This document shows, piece after piece, positions 1 through 7,497 of a stretch of 16,285 bases of DNA. Both the position numbers and the translations under genes were made by a program. Location of the stretch: the NCBI GenBank assembly GCA_002350625.1, contig DEFE01000032.1:807-17091 (forward strand). The letters run 5' to 3'. Below the pieces are notes generated by a model. The model ran no database searches. It was not told where the DNA came from and worked only from the letters and a program-made list of their open reading frames with translations. The first letter of the stretch is position 1. Each line of letters opens with the position of its first letter. This DNA comes from Lachnospiraceae bacterium UBA2860. Lineage in GTDB: Bacteria; Bacillota; Clostridia; Lachnospirales; Lachnospiraceae.

Positions 1-689
1 TGCTCAAGCACGCGAGGGCCGGCTACCGCACCGTCCTTTGTCACATGGCCGACGATAAAGATGGAAATGCCGAGGCTCTTGGCGAGCATCAGAAGAATGC
101 CCGTCGCCTCCCGGACCTGTGATACGGATCCCGGCGCCGAAGAGATTTCTTCGCTGTACATGGTCTGTATGGAGTCGATCACTGTGACAGCGGGTTTGCG
201 TGCCGTAATAATCTCCCTGATATTGCCGAGATTTGTCTCCGCGAGCAGATAGAGGGAATCCGGCGACTCCCCGATGCGCTCGGCTCTCATACGAATCTGC
301 TGCAGCGATTCTTCGCCGGAGATATAGAGAATCTCCCTTCCCCCTTCCGCAAGATTGCGGCAGGTCTGCAGAAGAATCGTCGACTTTCCGATGCCCGGAT
401 CGCCGCCGATCAGCACAAGCGAACCCCTTACGATACCGCCGCCGAGCACCCTGTCGAATTCTCCGATACCCGTCAGTGTCCGCACTTCCGTGTCGAGGGA
501 TATATCCCGGATGCGCGTCGGCACCGCCCTGTTCACGTCATTTCTTGTGCCGGAGGACGACTTTCCGGACACGACCTTTTCTTCCGCAAATGTGTTCCAC
601 TTGCGGCAGGCCGGACACTGCCCCATCCACTTTGCGGACTCGTACCCGCAGTTCTGACAGAAGAAAACCGTCTTTGCCGCTTTAGCCAT
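1..689 (-). CDS. radA: DNA repair protein RadA (Sms), N-terminal part, cut by window edge
   Basis: RadA is a RecA-like ATPase that helps process recombination intermediates and branched DNA. The frame read from 689 leftwards gives 229 complete codons and runs off the window. It shows an N-terminal zinc finger with cysteines at 11, 14, 25 and 28 (CQNC...CPAC), a Walker A motif GGDPGIGKST at about 95-104, and a Walker B region with VTVIDSIQTMYSEE around 168-181. The C-terminal KNRFG motif and Lon-like domain would lie outside the window. The ATG at 687-689 lies inside the end of the upstream gene (stop at 682-684), so the two overlap by 8 bp and are probably translationally coupled. In B. subtilis radA follows clpC directly and is followed by disA; here one small gene separates it from clpC. 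The identification is firm; only completeness is unknown. Confidence 0.96.
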   Translation of the reverse strand, partial: MAKAAKTVFFCQNCGYESAKWMGQCPACRKWNTFAEEKVVSGKSSSGTRNDVNRAVPTRIRDISLDTEVRTLTGIGEFDRVLGGGIVRGSLVLIGGDPGIGKSTILLQTCRNLAEGGREILYISGEESLQQIRMRAERIGESPDSLYLLAETNLGNIREIITARKPAVTVIDSIQTMYSEEISSAPGSVSQVREATGILLMLAKSLGISIFIVGHVTKDGAVAGPRVLE

Positions 690-1092
690 GTTTCCTGATC
701 AGGACCTCCGCATTTCTGTCTCCGAGCGTCACGCTGAACGACAGCTTCCCGCCCATGCTGGAAGTCTGCGTGTCACGCATCGTGCCGTCGATATAGATTT
801 CATATGCTGTGTCGCCCTCGCACTGCACCGTCACCTGTGCGTCCTCCGGTCCTTCCACCACAAAGGACATGCCGCTTTCATCTTCACGCATGTGCGTGAC
901 CGTTGTGCCGGGCTCGGACTCAAAAACAAACATTTCGTTCTTTTCAAGCCGGGTGATCTCCGCGCAGGTCTTCACCTTATATAGATCACCTTCAAATGCA
1001 AAGTCCTCCTTTTTTTTCTTTTCGGGAAGATGATAATTTCCGAAGCTGATGCTTCCGTCATTTTCCGTGCGGATAAGTTCCTCTACTACCAT
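682..1092 (-). CDS. conserved hypothetical protein between ClpC and RadA (136 aa)
   Basis: I do not recognise a characterised family. The 136-residue product has no signal peptide or membrane segment. It starts MVVEELIRTENDGSISFGNY, has a lysine cluster at about 25-29, and the rest reads as alternating short strands rich in Glu, Asp, Thr and Val, consistent with a small beta fold. I recall similar proteins in Lachnospiraceae carrying the automatic label endosialidase; nothing here (no Asp-box, no catalytic pattern) supports that name. The start is supported by AAGGAG about 9 nt upstream of the ATG at 1090-1092. It begins 30 nt after the clpC stop and its end overlaps the radA start by 8 bp, so it is very likely cotranscribed with both. 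Position suggests a link to stress or DNA repair, but that is inference only. Confidence 0.85.
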   Translation of the reverse strand: MVVEELIRTENDGSISFGNYHLPEKKKKEDFAFEGDLYKVKTCAEITRLEKNEMFVFESEPGTTVTHMREDESGMSFVVEGPEDAQVTVQCEGDTAYEIYIDGTMRDTQTSSMGGKLSFSVTLGDRNAEVLIRKHG

Positions 1093-1122
1093 AGTGCAGT
1101 TCTCCTTACGCTTAATGATGAA

Positions 1123-3585
1123 TCAGTTGTTTTGTTCTTTAATGATCTGTATGTGGTTTTCAGTGAAACCGATCCTGATCCGGTCTCCTTCTTTCACTTC
1201 CCCGCGCAGCAGCATCTCCGAGAGCGGGTTTTCTATCGTTGTCTGGATTTCCCGCTTGATCGGGCGCGCCCCGTATTTTGTCGAAAAGCCCTTGGACGCA
1301 ATCGCCCGTCTCGCAGCCGGCGTCATTTTGAGCGTGATCTGCATCTGTTCCGCCGCCCGCTTCTTCAGGTCACTAAAGAGAAGTGTCACGATCTCCTCTA
1401 CCTGTTTTTCGTTAAGCGGATGGAAGACAATAATCTCGTCGATACGGTTCAGAAATTCAGGTCTGAACAGGCGCTTGACTTCATCCATCACCCCTGTCTT
1501 CATCGCCTCGTAGTCCCGTTTTTCATCATCCTGCGCGGCAAAGCCGAGCTTTTTGGGATCAACGATCGCTTTGGCGCCGGCATTCGATGTCATGATAATG
1601 CAGGTATTCTTGAAATTCACGCGCCGTCCGCGCGAATCCGTGATATGTCCCTCGTCGAGAACCTGCAGAAGCACGTTGAACACGTCCGGATGCGCCTTCT
1701 CAATTTCGTCAAAAAGCACGACGCTGTAAGGGTGCCGGCGCACCTGTTCGGAGAGCTGTCCGCCCTCCTCATGTCCCACATAGCCGGGCGGCGAGCCGAT
1801 GAGTTTTGATACGCTGTGCTTCTCCATGTACTCGGACATGTCGACGCGGATCATATTCTGCGCGGATCCGAACACCGCCTCCGCAAGTGCCTTTGACAGT
1901 TCCGTCTTGCCTACGCCTGTCGGTCCGAGGAAGAGAAAGCTGCCGGTCGGCCGGTTCGGGTCCTTCAGGCCGACCCGGCCTCTGCGAATCGCGCTGGCAA
2001 CGGCGGCAACAGCTTCATCCTGTCCGATGATCCGTTTGTGCAGGTCACTTTCAAGCCTTGCCAGTCTCTTTGACTCCTCCTCCGCGATTTTGACAACGGG
2101 AATTCCGGTCCAGTCGGCGACAACGCCGGCGACTGTCTCCTCCGTCACGACGAGGGGCTGGACCTTCTTCGCTTTCTTTTTGCTTTTCCGTCTGGATTTT
2201 TCCAGCTTCGCTTCAAGCTTCGTCTGCTCTTCCTGAAGCTTTCTCGCTTTCTTGAAGTCACCGGCCAGGACGGCCTGCTCCTTTTTCTCCTTGATTTCAA
2301 TGTAAGCCGCCTCGTCAGCGGGGATCTCCGGCGCCCCGGTAAACGAGCTGATTTTGAGCGCGGCTGAAGCCTCATCGATCAAGTCAATCGCCTTGTCTGG
2401 CAGAGAACGGTCATTGATATAACGCTCCGAAAGCTTTACAGCGGCGCTCAGCGCTTCGTCACTGATCGCGACGCCGTGATGCTGCTCATAGTAACGCCTC
2501 AGGCCGGCGAGGATCGCATAAGCCTCTTCCTCTGTCGGTTCCTCGACGCGCACCGGCTGAAAGCGCCGCTCCAGGGCCGCGTCCTTCTCCACATGCTTCC
2601 GGTATTCATCGATTGTCGTCGCCCCGATGATCTGGATCTCGCCTCTCGAAAGCGACGGCTTCAAAATATTGGACGCATCGAGCGCGCCTTCCGCGCCGCC
2701 GGCGCCGATCAGTGTGTGCATCTCGTCGATAAACAGCAGGATATGCCTGTCTTGAGTCACTTCCCTCACGACGCCCCGGATGCGCTCTTCAAACTCACCG
2801 CGGTACTTGGATCCCGCGACCATTCCCGCCAGGTCCAGGATGACGACGCGTCTGTTTTTCATGGATTCAGGCACTTCTCCGCTCACGATGCGCTGTGCCA
2901 GGCCTTCTACAATCGCCGTCTTTCCGACGCCCGGTTCCCCGATGAGACAGGGATTGTTCTTGGTGCGCCTGCTGAGAATCTGCATGACTCTCATGATTTC
3001 TTTTTCCCGCCCGATTACAGGATCCAGCTTTCCCTCCGCGGCCTGCGCCGTGAGATCGCGGCTGTACTGATCGAGCATGGGCGTGCCCGCCGCACGTTTG
3101 TCCTGAGCCTTTTTCAGGGCGAGAACCGTATCGTCGTTCAGGGACCCGTCTGCGTTCATGGCAGCGATCGTATCGGCCTGCAGCTTGCTGAGATCGATGC
3201 CCATCGTATGGAGAAGACGCGTGCCGACGCATTCGCGGTCGCTGAGCATCGCGAGCAGAAGGTGCTCTGTACCGATTTCCTGCATGCCCATTCTGTTCGA
3301 GAGGTGCTCCGCCTCCCGGAAGAGAGTCTCCGCGCGCGGCGACATCCCCGGGCGGTCCATGACAACAGTGCCCCCCTGCGGAGCAATCAGGCGGTCAATC
3401 AGGTTCTCCAGCTTCTCCAGCTGGACGCCCGCTTCCATGAGCACATTCGAAGCTGTCCCTTCCGTCTCCTTGATCAGCCCGACCAGTATGTGCTCTGTTC
3501 CCGCATAATTCTGTCTGTGATAGACGGCGGAGCGGACGGCATTTTCAAGGGCATGTTTTGCTTCTTTTGTAAAGTTTCTGTTCAT
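1123..3585 (-). CDS. clpC: ATP-dependent Clp protease ATPase subunit ClpC
   Basis: ClpC is a cytoplasmic Hsp100 unfoldase that feeds proteins to ClpP. The 820 aa product has the expected order: a double Clp N-domain repeat (about 1-145), AAA module 1 with Walker A GEPGVGKT at 216-223, Walker B LLFIDE at 283-288 and an arginine finger near 340, a short UVR/M-type coiled coil (about 428-465), AAA module 2 with Walker A GPTGVGKT at 554-561 and Walker B VVLFDE at 622-627, and sensor-2 GARPIKR at 772-778. An LGF tripeptide at 680-682 fits the ClpP-docking loop. The short M-domain marks it as ClpC and not ClpB. The linker at 463-474 is unusually basic (nine Lys/Arg in twelve). No ctsR, mcsA or mcsB lies upstream; the neighbour is rubredoxin. 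Start supported by AAGGAA upstream of the ATG at 3583-3585. Confidence 0.96.
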   Translation of the reverse strand: MNRNFTKEAKHALENAVRSAVYHRQNYAGTEHILVGLIKETEGTASNVLMEAGVQLEKLENLIDRLIAPQGGTVVMDRPGMSPRAETLFREAEHLSNRMGMQEIGTEHLLLAMLSDRECVGTRLLHTMGIDLSKLQADTIAAMNADGSLNDDTVLALKKAQDKRAAGTPMLDQYSRDLTAQAAEGKLDPVIGREKEIMRVMQILSRRTKNNPCLIGEPGVGKTAIVEGLAQRIVSGEVPESMKNRRVVILDLAGMVAGSKYRGEFEERIRGVVREVTQDRHILLFIDEMHTLIGAGGAEGALDASNILKPSLSRGEIQIIGATTIDEYRKHVEKDAALERRFQPVRVEEPTEEEAYAILAGLRRYYEQHHGVAISDEALSAAVKLSERYINDRSLPDKAIDLIDEASAALKISSFTGAPEIPADEAAYIEIKEKKEQAVLAGDFKKARKLQEEQTKLEAKLEKSRRKSKKKAKKVQPLVVTEETVAGVVADWTGIPVVKIAEEESKRLARLESDLHKRIIGQDEAVAAVASAIRRGRVGLKDPNRPTGSFLFLGPTGVGKTELSKALAEAVFGSAQNMIRVDMSEYMEKHSVSKLIGSPPGYVGHEEGGQLSEQVRRHPYSVVLFDEIEKAHPDVFNVLLQVLDEGHITDSRGRRVNFKNTCIIMTSNAGAKAIVDPKKLGFAAQDDEKRDYEAMKTGVMDEVKRLFRPEFLNRIDEIIVFHPLNEKQVEEIVTLLFSDLKKRAAEQMQITLKMTPAARRAIASKGFSTKYGARPIKREIQTTIENPLSEMLLRGEVKEGDRIRIGFTENHIQIIKEQNN

Positions 3586-3616
3586 TCCGAGAGTTCCTTA
3601 AAAATGTATGTGGAAT

Positions 3617-3659
3617 GTAAAAGCAGACCGCACGGATGGATATGTGCAGTCTGCTTTAC
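3617..3659 (-). terminator. long hairpin between rubredoxin and clpC, probable terminator
   Basis: On the minus strand the arms GTAAAGCAGACTGCAC and GTGCGGTCTGCTTTTAC pair over about 16 bp, with one G-U pair and one bulged U, around a 10-nt loop. It begins 16 nt after the rubredoxin stop. There is no clean U-run after it; the CUUUU is inside the 3' arm. It is likely a terminator or attenuator for transcription running from rubredoxin into clpC. The hairpin is seen; termination is inferred. Confidence 0.5.
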
Positions 3660-3675
3660 GCTTGCATCAAATGAT

Positions 3676-3834
3676 TCATTCTTTGCTGAAATCATCCTTA
3701 CCTACGCCGCAGAGCGGGCAAACCCAATCCTCCGGCAGATCCGCAAAAGCCGTGCCGGCAGCAATGCCGTTGTCCGGATCGCCTGCTTCCGGATCATACA
3801 CATAGCCGCATACGTTACATACGTACTTATCCAT
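3676..3834 (-). CDS. rubredoxin (52 aa)
   Basis: Rubredoxin is a small one-iron electron carrier of the cytoplasm, in anaerobes often serving oxygen and peroxide detoxification together with rubrerythrin or flavodiiron proteins. The 52-residue product contains the two iron-binding CxxCG motifs, CNVCGY at 6-11 and CPLCGVGKDDF at 39-49, with the conserved YDPEAGDPDNGI and LPEDWVCP segments between them. This is the normal rubredoxin length. The start is decided by a very strong AGGAGGTG ribosome binding site just upstream of the ATG at 3832-3834. It stands between purD (103 nt upstream, with a possible own promoter) and clpC (a strong hairpin downstream), so it is probably a single-gene unit. 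Its redox partner cannot be told from this window. Confidence 0.95.
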   Translation of the reverse strand: MDKYVCNVCGYVYDPEAGDPDNGIAAGTAFADLPEDWVCPLCGVGKDDFSKE

Positions 3835-3856
3835 CGTCCACCTCCTGTAAAATGGC

Positions 3857-3880
3857 GGCGCGTCCGATATAAGCCGCGCC
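3857..3880 (-). other. GC-rich hairpin in the purD-rubredoxin gap
   Basis: A perfect 6-bp inverted repeat GGCGCG/CGCGCC with a 12-nt loop lies between purD and rubredoxin. On the minus strand it is followed after a few bases by ATTTT and then by the rubredoxin ribosome binding site. It could be a weak terminator of the nucleotide operon or a structured rubredoxin leader. The repeat is seen; the role is inferred. Confidence 0.4.
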
Positions 3881-3895
3881 TCAAATATCTTTTAA

Positions 3896-3924
3896 AGTGT
3901 ATCACATCTCACGAAAGATTTACA
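3896..3924 (-). promoter_or_regulatory. possible sigma-A promoter for rubredoxin
   Basis: On the minus strand TGTAAA (3919-3924), a 17-nt spacer and TACACT (3896-3901) with a preceding TGA that forms an extended -10 lie just after the purD stop. Both hexamers are poor (about 3/6 and 4/6), so support rests on spacing, the extended -10 and position. It would give a leader of about 55 nt that includes the GC-rich hairpin. Confidence 0.33.
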
Positions 3925-3937
3925 CCTGCTTTTATCT

Positions 3938-5212
3938 TCAAACCTCGTCGATCGCGTGACCGATGTCGTGCCGCATATAGCGGTTTGCGAATGTGACGCG
4001 CTCTGCAGCGGCATACGCCTTTGCTCTCGCTTCCCGAAGCGTCGGTGCAAGGGCTGTGACGGCGAGAACGCGCCCTCCGTTCGTGAGGATTTCCCCGTTC
4101 TCACCGAATTTCGTGCCCGCGTGGAACACCAGCTCGTCTTCTTTTCCCGCAAATGTCTCAAGCCCGCCGATCGGGAATCCTTTTTCATAATGCACGGGAT
4201 ATCCGTCCGACGCCAGCACGACGCACAGGCAGCCGTCATCTTTAAAGGAGAGCTCGATCTCATCAAGCTTTCCGTCTACAGCGGCCTCCATCACCTCAAG
4301 AAGATCGCTCTCCATGCGCGGAAGGACGACCTGCGCCTCCGGATCTCCGAAACGGGCGTTGTATTCAAGTACTTTCGGTCCTTCCTTCGTCAGGATGAGT
4401 CCAAAGAAGATCACGCCGGTAAACGGGCGTCCCTCCCGGGCCATGGCGTCCACCGTCGGCTGATAGATCTTCTCGCGGCAGTACCTGTCAATCTCCTCTG
4501 TATAAAACGGACTCGGTGAAAAGTTTCCCATTCCCCCGGTGTTCGGCCCCGTGTCGCCGTCTCCGGCTCTTTTGTGGTCCATCGCGGAAGCCATGGGCTT
4601 TATCGTCTTTCCGTCCGCGAACGCGAGCACGGATACCTCCGGGCCTTCAAGAAACTCCTCGACGACCATCTTAAGTCCCGCATCCCCGAAACGTTTTTCT
4701 TCCATAATCTCACGCACGCCGCTGAGCGCCTCTTCCTGCGTGGTGCAGATCAGAACGCCCTTGCCGAGCGCCAGTCCGTCCGCCTTCAGCACGATCGGAT
4801 AGCGGGCCGTGCGAAGGTAAGCCGCGGCTTCCCCTGCGTTCTCAAAGGTTCTGTATTCCGCCGTCGGGATGCCGTACTTTTTCATCAGATCTTTCGAAAA
4901 TGCCTTCGACCCCTCAAGGATCGCCGCATTTTTCCGCGGCCCGAACACGCGGAGGCCCCTCTCCTCGAACAGGTCGACGATGCCGCCCACCAGCGGGTCA
5001 TCCATGCCGACGACCGTGAGATCAACCGCGTGGTCCGCAGCAAAAGCCGCGAGCTTTTCAAATTCCATCGGCCCGATCGGCACACACTCCGCAATAGAGG
5101 CAATGCCGGCATTTCCGGGCGCGCAGTATATTTTCTTCACGCGCGGACTTTTGTTCAGCGCCCATGCGAGCGCGTGCTCTCTGCCGCCGCCACCGACAAT
5201 CAAAACATTCAT
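3938..5212 (-). CDS. purD: phosphoribosylamine-glycine ligase (GAR synthetase)
   Basis: PurD joins phosphoribosylamine and glycine with ATP to make GAR, step two of purine synthesis. The product from the chosen start is 424 aa, the usual length. It begins MNVLIVGGGGREHALAW (N-domain glycine loop), has ATP-grasp signatures VLKADGLALGKGV and TGPNTGGMG, and the metal/ATP segment EYNARFGDPEAQ. An in-frame ATG 15 nt further upstream (5227) would add MKGAA, but that codon sits directly in front of the AAAGGAG ribosome binding site, which is correctly spaced for the ATG at 5210-5212, so the shorter start is preferred. It is the last gene of the nucleotide cluster, 25 nt after purN. Confidence 0.96.
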   Translation of the reverse strand: MNVLIVGGGGREHALAWALNKSPRVKKIYCAPGNAGIASIAECVPIGPMEFEKLAAFAADHAVDLTVVGMDDPLVGGIVDLFEERGLRVFGPRKNAAILEGSKAFSKDLMKKYGIPTAEYRTFENAGEAAAYLRTARYPIVLKADGLALGKGVLICTTQEEALSGVREIMEEKRFGDAGLKMVVEEFLEGPEVSVLAFADGKTIKPMASAMDHKRAGDGDTGPNTGGMGNFSPSPFYTEEIDRYCREKIYQPTVDAMAREGRPFTGVIFFGLILTKEGPKVLEYNARFGDPEAQVVLPRMESDLLEVMEAAVDGKLDEIELSFKDDGCLCVVLASDGYPVHYEKGFPIGGLETFAGKEDELVFHAGTKFGENGEILTNGGRVLAVTALAPTLREARAKAYAAAERVTFANRYMRHDIGHAIDEV

Positions 5213-5237
5213 AGCTGCTCCTTTCATCTCAGATCTG

Positions 5238-5885
5238 TCATGATTCCGCTATGGTAACTTTTTTCGCTTCGTCTACGCTGACAAGACCTCTCGTGATCAG
5301 ATCAATCGCCTTAGGCAGGATCTGCCACTCCGCCTCCTCCATGATCCGCCTCTGCAGCGTCTCCGGCGTGTCGTCCGGCATCACCTCGACGGCCTTCTGT
5401 AGAATGATCGGTCCTGCATCGAGCTCATCGTCCACAAAATGGACCGTGGCGCCGCTGATGCGCACGCCTCTTTTCAGAGCCGCCTCATGGACGTGCAGCC
5501 CGTAGAATCCCTGCCCGGAAAATGAAGGAATCAGCGCCGGATGGATATTGATGATCCGGTTCGGATAGGCCGCGATCAGTTCTGAAGGAATCGTGAGAAG
5601 ACAGCCTGCCAGGACGATCAGATCCGGCTGATATTTGTCTACAGTTTCCTTGAGCGCCGCATGAAAAGCATCACGGGATGCGTAGTCCTTAGGACAGACG
5701 ACTTCCTCGCTGATGCCGGCTTCTCTCGCTCTTTTCAGCGCATAGGCGTTCCTGTTGTTGCTGACGACGGCAGCGATCTCCGCGTTTCGGATATCCCCGC
5801 TTCTGATTCTGTCGATGATCGCCTGCAGATTCGTGCCGCCGCCGGAGACCATTACGAGAAGCTTCTTCTTATCATTTTCGATCAT
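5238..5885 (-). CDS. purN: phosphoribosylglycinamide formyltransferase (GAR transformylase)
   Basis: PurN transfers a formyl group from 10-formyltetrahydrofolate to GAR, step three of purine synthesis. The 215 aa product has the N-terminal loop VSGGGTNLQAIID, the catalytic stretch INIHPALIPSF carrying the conserved Asn and His, and DDELDAGPI carrying the conserved Asp, in the normal order and spacing. The length is close to that of bacterial PurN. Its ATG (5883-5885) shares an ATGA with the purM stop (5882-5884), so translation is probably coupled to purM. No formate-dependent PurT is seen here. Confidence 0.96.
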   Translation of the reverse strand: MIENDKKKLLVMVSGGGTNLQAIIDRIRSGDIRNAEIAAVVSNNRNAYALKRAREAGISEEVVCPKDYASRDAFHAALKETVDKYQPDLIVLAGCLLTIPSELIAAYPNRIINIHPALIPSFSGQGFYGLHVHEAALKRGVRISGATVHFVDDELDAGPIILQKAVEVMPDDTPETLQRRIMEEAEWQILPKAIDLITRGLVSVDEAKKVTIAES

Positions 5886-6907
5886 ATCAGTACAGCACCT
5901 TTCTCCCCGTTTTCTATGCGGCCGATCCGGTATGCCTTCTCCCCTGCTTTTTCAAGTGCGAAAATGGTTCTCTCCGCGTCTTCCGGAGAGACGGCGATGA
6001 CCATGCCGATGCCCATATTGTAGGTATTGTACATGACCTTTTCCGCAATCCCGCCCTTTTCCGCGAGAAGGCGGAACAGGTACGGCACAGGAAAACTGTT
6101 CTTGTCGATCACGGCCTGCTTCCCGTCCGGGAGCATGCGGGGGACATTTTCATAGAAACCGCCGCCCGTGATGTGGCTGCAGCCGCGGATGCGCACGCCG
6201 CTGTCCCGCACTGCGGCAAGGGCCCGCACATAGATCTTAGTCGGCGCAAGAAGCGCCTCGCCCAGCGTACAGCCGAGTTTCTCATCATAAGCAAAAAGCG
6301 CCTCTTCCGTCATGGGAAATACCTTCCGCACCAAAGAGAAGCCGTTCGAATGGAGGCCCGAACTGGCGATGCCGATCAGCACGTCTCCGTCTTCGATCGT
6401 CTCCCCTGTGATCAGATCCCGCTCCTCGGCGACGCCGACCGCGAAACCGGCCAGGTCAAACTCATCCTCCGGGTAAAATCCCGGCATCTCTGCCGTCTCC
6501 CCGCCGATGAGGGCGGCCCCGGCTTCCACGCAGCCGTCGGAAACCCCTTTTACGATCGAAGCGATCTTCTCCGGCTCGTTTTTCCCGCAGGCGATATAGT
6601 CGAGAAAGAACAGCGGCTCTCCGCCGGCGCAGGCCACGTCGTTCACGCACATCGCCACACAGTCGATGCCCACCGTGTCGAGCCGGTTCATCAGAAATGC
6701 CACTTTCAGCTTCGTGCCGACGCCGTCCGTGCCGGACAGGAGCACCGGCTTGTCCATCTTTTTGATCTTCTCAAGCGAAAAGGCGCCGGAGAAACCGCCC
6801 AGCGCGCCCATCACCTCCGGGCGCATCGTGCGGCCGACATGCGCTTTCATCAGTTCAACCGCTCTATATCCCGCCTCAATATCTACTCCGGAACTTCTGT
6901 AATCCAT
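5882..6907 (-). CDS. purM: phosphoribosylformylglycinamidine cyclo-ligase (AIR synthetase)
   Basis: PurM closes the imidazole ring of FGAM with ATP to give AIR, step five of purine synthesis. The 341 aa product starts MDYRSSGVDIEAG and shows the conserved segments SGTDGVGTKL, CVNDVACAGGEPLFFLDY, GGETAEMPGFY, SSGLHSNGFSLVR and HITGGGF of the PurM/AIRS fold. The start at 6905-6907 is preferred over an in-frame ATG at 6922 because GGGGAGG lies between the two at the right distance for the inner ATG. The product of this enzyme is the substrate of PurE, encoded just upstream, 50 nt away. It overlaps purN by 4 bp. Confidence 0.96.
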   Translation of the reverse strand: MDYRSSGVDIEAGYRAVELMKAHVGRTMRPEVMGALGGFSGAFSLEKIKKMDKPVLLSGTDGVGTKLKVAFLMNRLDTVGIDCVAMCVNDVACAGGEPLFFLDYIACGKNEPEKIASIVKGVSDGCVEAGAALIGGETAEMPGFYPEDEFDLAGFAVGVAEERDLITGETIEDGDVLIGIASSGLHSNGFSLVRKVFPMTEEALFAYDEKLGCTLGEALLAPTKIYVRALAAVRDSGVRIRGCSHITGGGFYENVPRMLPDGKQAVIDKNSFPVPYLFRLLAEKGGIAEKVMYNTYNMGIGMVIAVSPEDAERTIFALEKAGEKAYRIGRIENGEKGAVLI

Positions 6908-6957
6908 CTGTCCTCCCCGCATTTTCTCTGCTGTATTGCACGTTGAAAAAGTACCTT

Positions 6958-7455
6958 TTATCCGCGATTCATCTCATCCTGAAGGCTCGCGTCCTTCGCG
7001 GCGACAGCTTCCTTCATGTGCTCCGCGTACTGCTTCAGCTTGTCGAGCAGTGCGTCGTCAGAGACAGCAAGGATCTTTGCAGCCAGAATCGCAGCGTTTT
7101 TTGCGCCGCCGATCGCCACGGTTGCCACGGGAATCCCGGAAGGCATCTGAACGATCGAGTAAAGTGAGTCTTTTCCCAGAAGCGATGCGGTATGCATCGG
7201 AACACCGATCACGGGCAGCGGGAAAAGAGCCGCGCACATGCCGGGAAGATGCGCCGCCATGCCGGCCCCTGCGATGATCACCCGGACACCGCGCGCTTCT
7301 GCTCCCTTTGCATATTCAAAGAAGAGGTCCGGTTCCCTGTGCGCCGATATAATGCGCATCTCATAGGAAATGCCGAATTCACACAGTGTATCTGCCGCTT
7401 TCTGCATGACCGGCAGATCCGAATCAGAGCCCATGACAATACTCACAAGTGCCAT
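6958..7455 (-). CDS. purE: AIR carboxylase / N5-CAIR mutase catalytic subunit PurE
   Basis: PurE makes CAIR in step six of purine synthesis. The 165 aa product begins MALVSIVMGSDSDLPVM and has IISAHREP, IIAGAGMAAHLPGM, DSLYSIVQMPSGIPVATVAIG and the C-terminal helix typical of the family. SAHR-P and the AGAG-AAHLPG loop are class I (N5-CAIR mutase) features; class II enzymes, which use CO2 directly, have SAHK and a different loop. A class I enzyme would normally pair with PurK, which is not in this window. The start at 7453-7455 is chosen because GGAGGAT lies about 7 nt upstream; an in-frame ATG at 7470 precedes that site. It follows the membrane protein gene by 42 nt and precedes purM by 50 nt. 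Confidence 0.95.
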   Translation of the reverse strand: MALVSIVMGSDSDLPVMQKAADTLCEFGISYEMRIISAHREPDLFFEYAKGAEARGVRVIIAGAGMAAHLPGMCAALFPLPVIGVPMHTASLLGKDSLYSIVQMPSGIPVATVAIGGAKNAAILAAKILAVSDDALLDKLKQYAEHMKEAVAAKDASLQDEMNRG

Positions 7456-7497
7456 CTGTTCATCCTCCATAGATTATTTGCCTGCATTTACGCCAGC

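Noticed and set aside
682..1092. Endosialidase function for the 136 aa protein
   Set aside because: The label exists in my memory for similar proteins, but there is no Asp-box, signal peptide or catalytic motif, and the protein is far too short.
3586..3675. CtsR operator or CIRCE element upstream of clpC
   Set aside because: No tandem GGTCAAA-type heptads and no TTAGCACTC/GAGTGCTAA pair are present; the only structure is the terminator-like hairpin.
2476..3996. Long open frame on the plus strand opposite clpC and rubredoxin
   Set aside because: It is antisense to two well-identified genes, has no ribosome binding site or recognisable domain, and is explained by GC-rich codon use on the other strand.
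5213..5227. Longer starts for purD, purM and purE
   Set aside because: In each case an in-frame ATG five codons upstream precedes the Shine-Dalgarno sequence that serves the inner ATG, and the inner start gives the family N-terminus.
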